From positions 1 through 19,260 of the forward strand of contig JACRAA010000382.1 of the NCBI GenBank assembly GCA_016213595.1: DNA of 19,260 nucleotides. Direction: 5' to 3'. The notes under the pieces were generated by a model, which had not been told where the DNA came from, did not search any database, and was given only the letters and a program-made list of their open reading frames with translations. This DNA is from Actinomycetota bacterium (GTDB lineage: Bacteria > Actinomycetota > Actinomycetes > Propionibacteriales > Propionibacteriaceae). Below are positions 9,233 to 15,862 of the stretch, piece after piece (position 1 is the first letter of the stretch; every line of letters starts with the position of its first letter). Both the position numbers and the translations under genes were made by a program.

Positions 9233-9384
9233 GCGAAACCTCCCGTGAGCGGTACGGATCACGCCGAGGCGTGTCGACCAACCTACCCGCGCGGGCCACG
9301 GCGGGCTCGCTTGAGCGCATGGGGGTGCTCGCGAGCGACGGGTAGCCGTCAGAGCACATGTATCAGGCGTCGTAGAGCTGCCTC
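9233..9384. promoter_or_regulatory. Divergent intergenic region with two perfect palindromes
   Basis: This 152-base gap separates the dehydrogenase (minus) from the protease operon (plus) and must hold at least the operon promoter unless the operon is leaderless. It contains the 10-base palindromes CCCGCGCGGG (9286-9295) and GCTCGCGAGC (9327-9336), with centres 41 bases apart. I cannot identify convincing -35/-10 boxes. The palindromes may be operators, but short GC palindromes are common in such DNA. Confidence 0.3.
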
Positions 9385-11424
9385 TTGACTGTCGTGAGCG
9401 AGACGCGGGTGCACGTGAACGGGAGACCGGTGGTCGTCCCGGACCACCTGTACCTGCGCGGTCCCGGGCCACGCGTCGTCGTGCGCTTCCCCGGCCCGAT
9501 CGAGTCGACGTGGGCCGCCCGACTGGAGGCCCTTGGGGCGACCGTCGAGTTCTGGTGCCCTCCGTACGGCGCGTGCGTGACGATGACGGGCGACGCGGAC
9601 GAGAAGCTCGCCGCCTCGGACATGATCGCCGGGTACGTCCCGTACGCGGAGGACGCCTGCGACCGGGTCCTGGATGTGGGGACCGGTCCCGACTGGCTCG
9701 ACGTCGTGTGCTTCTCGAGTGCTGACCGCCCGCGCGTCGCCGACGAGCTGAGGGCCCTTGGCGCAACGATCCTCGACGAGTCCAGCTCGAAGGTGCGGAT
9801 CGCGTGGGCAGGGGACGTCCGGCCGGTCCGCGAGGTGGTGGGCGTCAAGCTCGTCGAGCGGCCCCGGATGCCGACGACGTCAGCGACAGGGCTCGCCGCG
9901 GACCTCGCGTTCGCGCTCCCGGACGGCTCGTGGCGCACCGACCTCGACGGCAGGGGCGAGACCATCGCTGTGGCCGACACCGGCCTGGACACGGGGGTTG
10001 TCGGGACTCTCACCCCAGACCTCGCCGGCCGGGTACAGGCGCTCACGTCGTGGCCGATCAACCCCTCGTGGGCGCCGTACGTGACGAACCCGGGCGCCGA
10101 CGACGGGCCCGCGGACCTGGGCAGCGGCCACGGCACGTACGTGGCGGGCCTGGCCGCAGGCACAGGGGCACGCAGCGGCGGCCTGCGGCGGGGCGTCGCT
10201 CCGGCCGCGGCTCTCGTCGTCCAGGCGATCGAGCAGTGGGTCGCCGTCGCGCCGGGGCACCCCGAGCTGGGCGCCTCGCGCTACACACTGGCCGGTCGAC
10301 CGACCGACCTCCGAGATCTGCTCACGCAGGGCTACAGGTCCGGCGCCCGCATCCATGTTCTTGCTTGGGGGAGTGCGGCAGCGGGCACGTACGACAACGA
10401 CGCGTACGAGGCCGACCTGTACCTGCGTGAGCACCCTGAGGCGACCATCCTCGTCGCCGCGGGGAACAGCGGCAGCGACCGCAACGCCGACCGCGAGGTC
10501 GACCCGGGCAGCCTCGACTCGCCGGCCACCGCCAAGAACGTCACGACGGTCGGCGCCACCGAGGGGTCCGACCCCAACGGCTTCCCCGTCACCTGGAGCC
10601 GGCTGCAGGCCGAGGGGCGGGTCTTCGCGAACGCTACCGACCTGGCCGACCCCGTGTACGGGCAGCCGGACCGCATGGCTCTCCTCTCGTCGGCCGGACC
10701 CACGTCCGACGGCCGCGTCAAGCCGGACGTCTCCGCGCCTGGGACCTGCCTCGTCGGTCCGCGGGCGATGCAGGCGACGGGACGCGGCTGGGGCCTCGCC
10801 GACCCGCTCCCGTCGTACCTCGTCGACGGGGGCACCTCCGCAGCGGTCGCGGTGGCTGGGGGCGCCACCGCGCTGCTGCGGCAGGCGTGGCGCACCGCCC
10901 TGGGCCACGCTCCCGCGGGCGTCACGCTCAAGGCGCTCGCGGTTCTCGGCGCGGCGCCGGTGCTCAGCCGCGACGGGACGAGGCCGGAGGACCGCGACGT
11001 CGCCGGCTGGGGCCGCCTCGACCTCGATGCCTCGCTGCCCCAACCGCCGGACCACTCGACCGTGAAGGTCCTCGTCAACGCGACGAGCGGGACCGCCGTC
11101 CGTACCGGCCAGTCCCGTCGCCGTCGCATCAGCGTCCCCGCCGGCACCCGGCTTCGGGCAGTCCTCGCCTGGTACGACGTGCCGGGCGAGCGTCTCGTCA
11201 ACGACCTCGACCTGACCCTCACCGGCCCCGGCGTCGCCACGCCGATCCGGGGCAACCACCAGACCGGCTCGCCCATGACACCCGGCACCCCGGACCGTAC
11301 GAACACGGTCGAGGTCGTCCACGTCTCCGGGCTCGCCGGCGGCACCTGGGAGCTCGCCGTCACCGGCGCGAACGTCCCTCAGGGACCGCAGCCGTACGCC
11401 CTCGTCATCCACACCTGGAGCTGA
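9385..11424 (+). CDS. Subtilisin-family (S8, KP-43-like) protease, no signal peptide
   Basis: This 679-residue serine protease keeps the full subtilase catalytic set: Asp198 (AVADTGLD), His249 (GSGHGTYVAG), Asn361 (VAAGNSG) and Ser485 (GGTSAA). Residues 1-165 look like two copies of a propeptide-like alpha/beta unit, each with an LEALGAT or LRALGAT helix-strand turn. Residues from about 570 form a C-terminal beta domain with the AWYDVPGERLVNDLDLTLTG pattern seen in KP-43-type subtilases. KP-43 enzymes are exported, but no signal peptide or membrane segment is visible here, so I infer a cytoplasmic protease or an unconventional release route. The frame starts at TTG 9385; GTG 9394 and GTG 9409 are alternatives, and none has a strong Shine-Dalgarno site. 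It is the first gene of a five-gene operon, 30 bases before the next. Confidence 0.9.
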   Translation: MTVVSETRVHVNGRPVVVPDHLYLRGPGPRVVVRFPGPIESTWAARLEALGATVEFWCPPYGACVTMTGDADEKLAASDMIAGYVPYAEDACDRVLDVGTGPDWLDVVCFSSADRPRVADELRALGATILDESSSKVRIAWAGDVRPVREVVGVKLVERPRMPTTSATGLAADLAFALPDGSWRTDLDGRGETIAVADTGLDTGVVGTLTPDLAGRVQALTSWPINPSWAPYVTNPGADDGPADLGSGHGTYVAGLAAGTGARSGGLRRGVAPAAALVVQAIEQWVAVAPGHPELGASRYTLAGRPTDLRDLLTQGYRSGARIHVLAWGSAAAGTYDNDAYEADLYLREHPEATILVAAGNSGSDRNADREVDPGSLDSPATAKNVTTVGATEGSDPNGFPVTWSRLQAEGRVFANATDLADPVYGQPDRMALLSSAGPTSDGRVKPDVSAPGTCLVGPRAMQATGRGWGLADPLPSYLVDGGTSAAVAVAGGATALLRQAWRTALGHAPAGVTLKALAVLGAAPVLSRDGTRPEDRDVAGWGRLDLDASLPQPPDHSTVKVLVNATSGTAVRTGQSRRRRISVPAGTRLRAVLAWYDVPGERLVNDLDLTLTGPGVATPIRGNHQTGSPMTPGTPDRTNTVEVVHVSGLAGGTWELAVTGANVPQGPQPYALVIHTWS

Positions 11425-11454
11425 GGGCCCAACCCACCGAAAGGAGACACGGCC

Positions 11455-12498
11455 ATGGCCGACACGCACGCGCCGCGAGCGCACACCCGTACCGCCGATC
11501 ATCCACCCGAGGCAGCAGACAAGGTCGAGGAGGCCGCCACCACCTCGACCGCCGTCGCGCCCGCGCCCAGCAGGGCTGTCGTCGGCGGCTCGCCGCTCGG
11601 CGCACTGCCCCTCGGCGGAGGCATTCTCGGCGCCGACGTCAGCGGACAGCTGAAGACGGTCGCACCGACCTTCGGCTCCGTCCTGTCGAGCATCGGGATC
11701 GGCGTCGCCGACAGACAGACGGCCCTCGACACGGGCGTCATCGACACCGTCAACGAGCTCGCGGGTACGAATATCAGCGTCGTCACCGACGTCATCCAGC
11801 ACCTCGACGACGACGGCCTGCCCGACACCTCGCTCACCGAGCTGGTCAGCACGGACCTGTCCGTCCTCAACTTCTTCATGCCGACGATCCACGAGTGGAA
11901 GCGGGTCGCCATCTCGATGGACCTGTCCGTCGGCGCGTTCTCCGAGAGCGACGGGGTGCAGTTCAACGCCCGCCAGCAGGGCGGGGGCATCGGCGGGGCC
12001 GGCCTGTTCTGGGGGTTCCTCGGCGTCAACGAGACGACGAGCTACGACAACCAGCAGATGGGCTCAGTGAGCCACCAGCAGGAAGCCAGCTGGTCAGCCG
12101 GCGAGGTACGCCTCGACGCCACGCTCGGACCCCGTACGACCGGAAAGCTGCCCGTCGCGAGCCAGGTCTCGGTCGGCCCGCAGATCGTCTTCTCCCAGGG
12201 GGCCACGAAGGAGGTGGCTGTCGCGGGCGCCGGCGTGAACCGGTCCGTGGACCTCGTCATCACCGTGCTCAAGGCCGCGGGCGATCCCAACCCGACCAAG
12301 CCGATCACGGTGACCGCCGGCGGGCTCCGGACAGCGTTCTCGTCCACTGCGCCCTTCACCGGGAACATCACGAACGGCGACGGGCAGGTCGCCCTCACCG
12401 TCACCCGCAACGTACCGAACGCGGGTGCGGGTGGGATCCAAGCGACGCTCGTCGCCCGGCTGGGCTCCTTCAGCCAGTCCTACACGCTCACCATCTAG
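11455..12498 (+). CDS. Protease-operon protein A: helix pair, beta-sandwich and Ig-like tail
   Basis: This 347-residue protein is of unknown function. Residues 1-58 are low-complexity (Ala, Pro, Thr, charged), likely disordered. From residue 61 a DVSGQL motif opens a helical stretch (about 65-110), then a beta region containing LSVLNFFMPTIHEWKRVAISMDLSVGAF. That pattern recalls DUF2589-like proteins, a guess from memory. A Gly-rich loop (QQGGGIGGAGLF) follows, and the last 110 residues (from SVGPQIVF) read as an Ig-like domain. It is homologous to the next gene along its length (DVSGQL, VGPQI and the closing Ig-like domain). There is no signal peptide. AAGGAG at 11441-11446 sits 8 bases before the ATG, and the gene is 30 bases after the protease, so co-transcription is expected. 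It may be a substrate, adaptor or scaffold for the protease. Confidence 0.8.
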   Translation: MADTHAPRAHTRTADHPPEAADKVEEAATTSTAVAPAPSRAVVGGSPLGALPLGGGILGADVSGQLKTVAPTFGSVLSSIGIGVADRQTALDTGVIDTVNELAGTNISVVTDVIQHLDDDGLPDTSLTELVSTDLSVLNFFMPTIHEWKRVAISMDLSVGAFSESDGVQFNARQQGGGIGGAGLFWGFLGVNETTSYDNQQMGSVSHQQEASWSAGEVRLDATLGPRTTGKLPVASQVSVGPQIVFSQGATKEVAVAGAGVNRSVDLVITVLKAAGDPNPTKPITVTAGGLRTAFSSTAPFTGNITNGDGQVALTVTRNVPNAGAGGIQATLVARLGSFSQSYTLTI

Positions 12499-12518
12499 CG
12501 CGAAAGGAAGCCACTCCC

Positions 12519-13373
12519 ATGGCAAACACCGACGTCAGCGGCCAGCTCTCGACCGCAGGCATGGCATTCGGCGACCTCGTCCGGCTCACCGGGCAGGCCG
12601 TCGCCGACACCCAGCAGAAGCTCAACAAGACGGCCGCGGACTCGACCAGCGCGCTCGCCAAGACGCTCGTCGACGTCATCTCGGTCCAGGAGGTCGACTA
12701 TGACGACAACGGCACGGTGACGGGCAGCAAGACGTTCACCTCGCAGCTGCCGCTCATCGACGTCGTCGACCCCGTCCTCTACCAGTGGTCGCAGGTACGT
12801 CTGCAGGGGCGGTTCACGGCCAGCCAGTTCGGCGCGACCTCCTCGACCGACACGCACACGAACACGAGCACGGACGGCAGCGGCCAGGCCGGCGTGCTCC
12901 TGATCTTCGGCGGCGGCTACAACAACTTCCAGTGGGACGACTCGCAGACCCACGTCGACTCCAACTTCCGGGTGGAGTCGTCGGTCGGCCTCATGCGCAT
13001 GAACGCCATCCTCGAGCCGCGCCACGACATCGGGGTGCCGAAGCCCCGGCAGGCCGTGGTCGGTCCGCAGATCAGCATCGACGCGGGCCCGATCGCCGAC
13101 GTGGGCAACCCGGCCACATCCCGCACGATGGAGGTCGTCGTCACCTACCTCAAGGCCGACGGCACGCCCATCTCCGGCAAGGAGCTGAGCATCGACACCG
13201 CGGGTGTCGGCTGGTCGTACAAGGGTGGCGTCTCGACGACGGACGGCACCGGTGCGCTGACAGCAGTGCTGACCAGGCAGTTCGTGGGTGACACGCCCGA
13301 CCGGACCCCGGTCGACGTCGTGGTCAGCGTTCGCAAGGGCATCGTCGGCGAGTCGACGACGGTGACGTTCTGA
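12519..13373 (+). CDS. Protease-operon protein B: paralogue of A without the N-terminal extension
   Basis: This 284-residue protein is of unknown function and is a paralogue of protein A. DVSGQL stands at residues 5-10, followed by two helices (roughly 12-55), then VQEVDYDDNGTVTGSK, the strand pair PLIDVVDPVLYQWSQVRLQG (resembling the core of DUF2589-like families; recalled, not searched), a Gly-rich GVLLIFGGGYNN segment and an Ig-like tail starting at VVGPQISID. The tail has a TTDGTGALTAVLTR strand of the kind found in bacterial Ig domains. No signal peptide or membrane segment is seen. The ATG at 12519 follows AAAGGAAG by about 9 bases and lies 20 bases after gene A. The near-identical DNA around DVSGQL in A and B fits gene duplication within the operon. 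Confidence 0.8.
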   Translation: MANTDVSGQLSTAGMAFGDLVRLTGQAVADTQQKLNKTAADSTSALAKTLVDVISVQEVDYDDNGTVTGSKTFTSQLPLIDVVDPVLYQWSQVRLQGRFTASQFGATSSTDTHTNTSTDGSGQAGVLLIFGGGYNNFQWDDSQTHVDSNFRVESSVGLMRMNAILEPRHDIGVPKPRQAVVGPQISIDAGPIADVGNPATSRTMEVVVTYLKADGTPISGKELSIDTAGVGWSYKGGVSTTDGTGALTAVLTRQFVGDTPDRTPVDVVVSVRKGIVGESTTVTF

Positions 13374-13375
13374 CG

Positions 13376-13798
13376 ATGTCCGGACAACCACTTCCACAGG
13401 GAGGCACCCAGCAGTCCGAGCTGGGTGCCCTCCTGGCCGGCACCGTACGAGCGGTGGTCGACGCGCAGGATGTGCTCGACGACCACGCCCGGCAGCTGGC
13501 CGCGGAGTACGCAGCGGCGGAGCCGGGGACTCTCGCCCTTCCGCCTCTGTGGTACGCCTTCGACTCGGTGGGGATCGACATCGACCTGTCGAGCGAGGTC
13601 GTACGTACGTCAGCGGGCCCCGGACAGGTTCCGCAGACACAGCTCGTGTGCCGCACCCTCAACCCCGTCACGGCCGGCGTCTTCGGCTACTCGGCGGCCA
13701 CCGGGACCCACGTGCACGTGACCCTGACGCCGCAGCGCGTCGCTCCCGCGCCGCTGCCCCTCCCCTCTCCGCCCCCTGACCATGGAGAACCGACATGA
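13376..13798 (+). CDS. Protease-operon protein C: short one-domain relative of A and B
   Basis: This 140-residue protein is of unknown function. Residues about 13-45 form one amphipathic helical region (LGALLAGTVRAVVDAQDVLDDHARQL), followed by strands LPPLWYAFDSVGIDIDLSSEV and a second beta stretch ending THVHVTLTPQRV. This is the same helix-then-beta order as the start of A and B, without their Ig-like tail, so I infer a reduced family member. The last 20 residues are Pro-rich and probably disordered. The ATG is 2 bases after the stop of B with no clear Shine-Dalgarno site, so translation probably depends on coupling to B. Its own stop overlaps the start of gene D as ATGA. Confidence 0.75.
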   Translation: MSGQPLPQGGTQQSELGALLAGTVRAVVDAQDVLDDHARQLAAEYAAAEPGTLALPPLWYAFDSVGIDIDLSSEVVRTSAGPGQVPQTQLVCRTLNPVTAGVFGYSAATGTHVHVTLTPQRVAPAPLPLPSPPPDHGEPT

Positions 13799-14787
13799 CC
13801 ACTCCGACCTCTGCTGGTCCCCTTCCCGTGGCGGCTGTGACGGCCGCCTCGCTGCCGGTCTTCAAGCCCGTCGGTACGGACGAGATCGTGACGATCGGTG
13901 ACCGTACCGGGATCTTCACGCCGCTCACGACGAAGCGCGGCGACAACACCGACAACCTCAGCAAGATCGTCGACGTGCTCCGGGGGGAGCTCGCCGAGGC
14001 GAAGTCGAGCGCGGCCGCGCTCCAGGCGAAGCTCGACGCTCTGACCGCGCCTCCCAGGTCCGCGGACAACCTTGCCGAGGGCGTGCAGAACGCCCTCGAC
14101 TCGCTCGCCGACAGGCTGGGGGCCATGACCAACACGACGTCCAACTTCGCGGTACGGGAGTTCTCGCTCGAGTCGAAGGTCCACGTCGACGTCACCGCGC
14201 TCGGGACGATCGGGTTCCAGTTCGTGAAGCCCGGTGAGACCGTCAACGCCGCCGCCCTGTCGACGGTCACCCTCACCGTGGTGCCCATCCCCAAGCCCCT
14301 CCCCGATGCGGTCGACTCGTCCGCTGGGTCTGCGGCGCCTGGGACTGTTGCGGTTCCGGGTCCGGGCGGGGTCCGGGGGGTGCGCGGTGCCGACCGCCCC
14401 CTCGAGGCACTCGGGCTCTCGTCGGCGCAGGCGGATGCGCTGCGCAGCGCCCACGTCACGACCACCTCGGAGCTGGCCCGTGTCGCCACGCACGCGACAG
14501 CCACGGCCGAGCTCGTGAGCATGCTGGGCGTGACGCGTGAGGAGCTGGGCCGGTACGTGCTGCTGGCCGGCCTGCTCACCGTGCCCGGTCTCGACGGGAC
14601 GAAGGCCAGGGTTCTCTACGAGGCCGGCATCCACGACGTCGCCGCCCTCGCGGAGATGAAGCCCACCACCGTCGTCAGCCGGTACGCCAAGGCCGCCGCG
14701 TCCGTGGAGGGTGCGGGCCGCTGGCGCCCCAAGGAGGCCGACGCCGAGTCCTGGGTGGCGGCCGCGAAGGCCCTCACGACGCACTGA
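13795..14787 (+). CDS. Protease-operon protein D: coiled coil, Trypco-like beta domain, HhH tail
   Basis: This 330-residue protein has four parts. A polar N-terminus precedes a likely coiled coil (about 55-85, LSKIVDVLRGELAEAKSSAAALQAKL). A short helix and an all-beta segment follow (about 95-165), with the pattern VREFSLESKVHVDV and a closing STVTLTVVPIP. This recalls trypsin-co-occurring (Trypco) domains, small accessory domains found beside proteases in bacterial conflict systems (memory, not a search). After a Pro/Gly linker, residues 199-320 carry two helix-hairpin-helix units, GLSSAQADALRSAHVTT and VPGLDGTKARVLYEAGIHDV, as in DUF4332. HhH units often bind nucleic acid but can also mediate protein contacts. 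The ATG overlaps the stop of C and has GGAGA at 13784-13788. It is the last gene of the operon and the best candidate for a sensing or targeting subunit. Confidence 0.8.
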   Translation: MTTPTSAGPLPVAAVTAASLPVFKPVGTDEIVTIGDRTGIFTPLTTKRGDNTDNLSKIVDVLRGELAEAKSSAAALQAKLDALTAPPRSADNLAEGVQNALDSLADRLGAMTNTTSNFAVREFSLESKVHVDVTALGTIGFQFVKPGETVNAAALSTVTLTVVPIPKPLPDAVDSSAGSAAPGTVAVPGPGGVRGVRGADRPLEALGLSSAQADALRSAHVTTTSELARVATHATATAELVSMLGVTREELGRYVLLAGLLTVPGLDGTKARVLYEAGIHDVAALAEMKPTTVVSRYAKAAASVEGAGRWRPKEADAESWVAAAKALTTH

Positions 14788-14794
14788 CTGTTCC

Positions 14795-14936
14795 CGAGAG
14801 GACCTATGCGCCTCCGCGAGAGGACCTATGCACCTCCGCGAGAGGACCTATGTACCTCGGCGAGAGGACCTATGCGCCTCCGCGAGAGGACCTATATCCC
14901 TTCGCGAGAGTACCTATGCGCCTTCGCGAGAGGACC
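14795..14936 (+). repeat. Tandem array of a 22-bp unit, six full copies and one partial
   Basis: Units begin at 14795, 14817, 14839, 14861, 14883, 14905 and 14927, each starting CGAGAGGACCTATG or a close variant. Unit 5 has ATA instead of ATG, and unit 6 has GAGAGTACC. The array lies just after the protease operon, in the gap before the convergent hydrolase gene. Each unit with an ATG reads as a Shine-Dalgarno-like GAGAGGA followed by a start codon, but 22 is not a multiple of 3, so successive ATGs fall in different frames. Adjacent units could form GCG-AGAGG/CCTC-CGC hairpins with one bulged base. Uniform spacing without unique spacers rules out CRISPR. Confidence 0.9.
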
Positions 14937-14950
14937 TGTCGGTCCTCTCG
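14927..14950. terminator. Perfect 10-bp hairpin closing the repeat array
   Basis: CGAGAGGACC (14927-14936), loop TGTC, GGTCCTCTCG (14941-14950). The stem has no mismatch and a tetraloop. It stands between the convergent protease operon and hydrolase gene, where a two-way terminator is expected. No T-tract follows on either side. The left arm is the same as the first ten bases of most units in the array, so the right arm could also pair with other copies. Confidence 0.6.
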
Positions 14951-14980
14951 GACGAGCAGCGGGCCGACCGCCGCCGGCGG

Positions 14981-15736
14981 CTACGGCTCCGGTGTCACCA
15001 GGGACCAGGTCGGGTGCTTGGGTAGGCGGTTGTCGCCGGACGACCTGCCGCGGAGGCGGCGCCCGACCCACGGGCCCACGTGGCGGCGGTAGTAGCGCAC
15101 CTCGTCCAGGGGACGTTCTCGCCACGCCCGAGGCGCCGGCTGCGCGCGGAGGACCGACGGCACGCCCAGAGCCGTGAGGACGAGGTGGGCGACTCGCGCG
15201 TGCCCGTCCGGGTTGAGGTGGATCCGGTCCTCGCACCAGTACTCCGGACCGTGGAACGTGGGGTCCTCCCAGCAGCTCACGAAGAGCAGCTCTCTCTCGG
15301 CGGCGAGCTCCTTGACGGCGAGCGTCAGCGTCGTTCCGCGCGCATGGATCGCCCGCCTGCTGGGCAGCCCCGACGACGGGTCGGGCCCGCTGAGCAGCAC
15401 GACCCGGATCCCCGCGTCGAGGCAACGGTCGACGGCCGTACGGGTGAGGCGGAGCAGCGCCTGCAGGTCCGCGCCCGGCCGCAGCATGTCGTTGCCGCCG
15501 CCGTTGAACGTCATGAGGTCGGCACGAGGTGCGAGGGCGAGGGCCTCGTCGACCTGGCCGGTGGCGATCGGTGCCAGCAGCCGGCCGCGGATGGCGAGGT
15601 TGGCGTAGTGGACGGGCTCGCTCGCTGCGGCTGCGAGCCCCTCGGCGACCCGGTCCGCCCAGCCTCTCGGCGTCCCGTCCTCGCGCCAGTCCCCGACGCC
15701 CTCCGTGAAGCTGTCCCCGATCGCGACGTACCGCAT
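14981..15736 (-). CDS. SGNH/GDSL-family hydrolase
   Basis: This 251-residue protein is a likely esterase, lipase or deacylase of the SGNH fold. All four blocks are present: GDSF with nucleophile Ser9, ANLAIRG with Gly51, GGND with Asn82, and DRIHLNPDGH with Asp170 and His173. No signal peptide precedes the GDSF block, so it is probably cytoplasmic. The tail after residue 185 is Arg-rich (RRHVGPWVGRRLRGR). ATG 15736 is chosen because the catalytic strand starts immediately after it; an upstream AGGA is a weak Shine-Dalgarno site. The frame stays open far upstream only as a shadow of the aminotransferase. It is divergent from the aminotransferase across 126 bases and convergent with the protease operon. 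The substrate is not predictable. Confidence 0.9.
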   Translation of the reverse strand: MRYVAIGDSFTEGVGDWREDGTPRGWADRVAEGLAAAASEPVHYANLAIRGRLLAPIATGQVDEALALAPRADLMTFNGGGNDMLRPGADLQALLRLTRTAVDRCLDAGIRVVLLSGPDPSSGLPSRRAIHARGTTLTLAVKELAAERELLFVSCWEDPTFHGPEYWCEDRIHLNPDGHARVAHLVLTALGVPSVLRAQPAPRAWRERPLDEVRYYRRHVGPWVGRRLRGRSSGDNRLPKHPTWSLVTPEP

Positions 15737-15862
15737 GCCGCCAATCCTGCCGAACCGTTGGCCGACGGCGAAAACCGGGCCGCTGAATGGAGACCACCGC
15801 TGAGCAGGCCGATCCCGAGACCGCCGCCAACGACGGGGGACGGACGTGAAAGCATCTCGCTC

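Noticed and set aside
9233..9766. Extended N-terminus for the 6-phosphogluconate dehydrogenase
   Set aside because: The Rossmann motif begins right after ATG 9232, which has its own Shine-Dalgarno site; the extension is Arg/Ser-rich shadow opposite the protease.
9880..11892. A 670-residue minus-strand frame opposite the protease
   Set aside because: Low-complexity Arg/Gly/Asp translation without motifs, opposite a gene with a complete catalytic set.
10887..13373. Long plus-strand frame running across the protease end and protein A into B
   Set aside because: Only the part from 12519 onward (protein B) has a start with a Shine-Dalgarno site and paralogy to A. The upstream part is out-of-frame shadow.
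9385..14787. Phage tail or contractile injection module
   Set aside because: Repeated beta-sandwich proteins prompted the idea, but there is no sheath, baseplate, tape-measure, ATPase or lysis gene.
14795..14936. CRISPR array
   Set aside because: The 22-base units abut each other with no unique spacers and no cas genes are nearby.
14806..15177. Open frame through the 22-bp repeats encoding RERTYAP/PREDL-like repeats
   Set aside because: It is a by-product of the repeat and runs antisense into the SGNH hydrolase. Other frames through the array are equally open.
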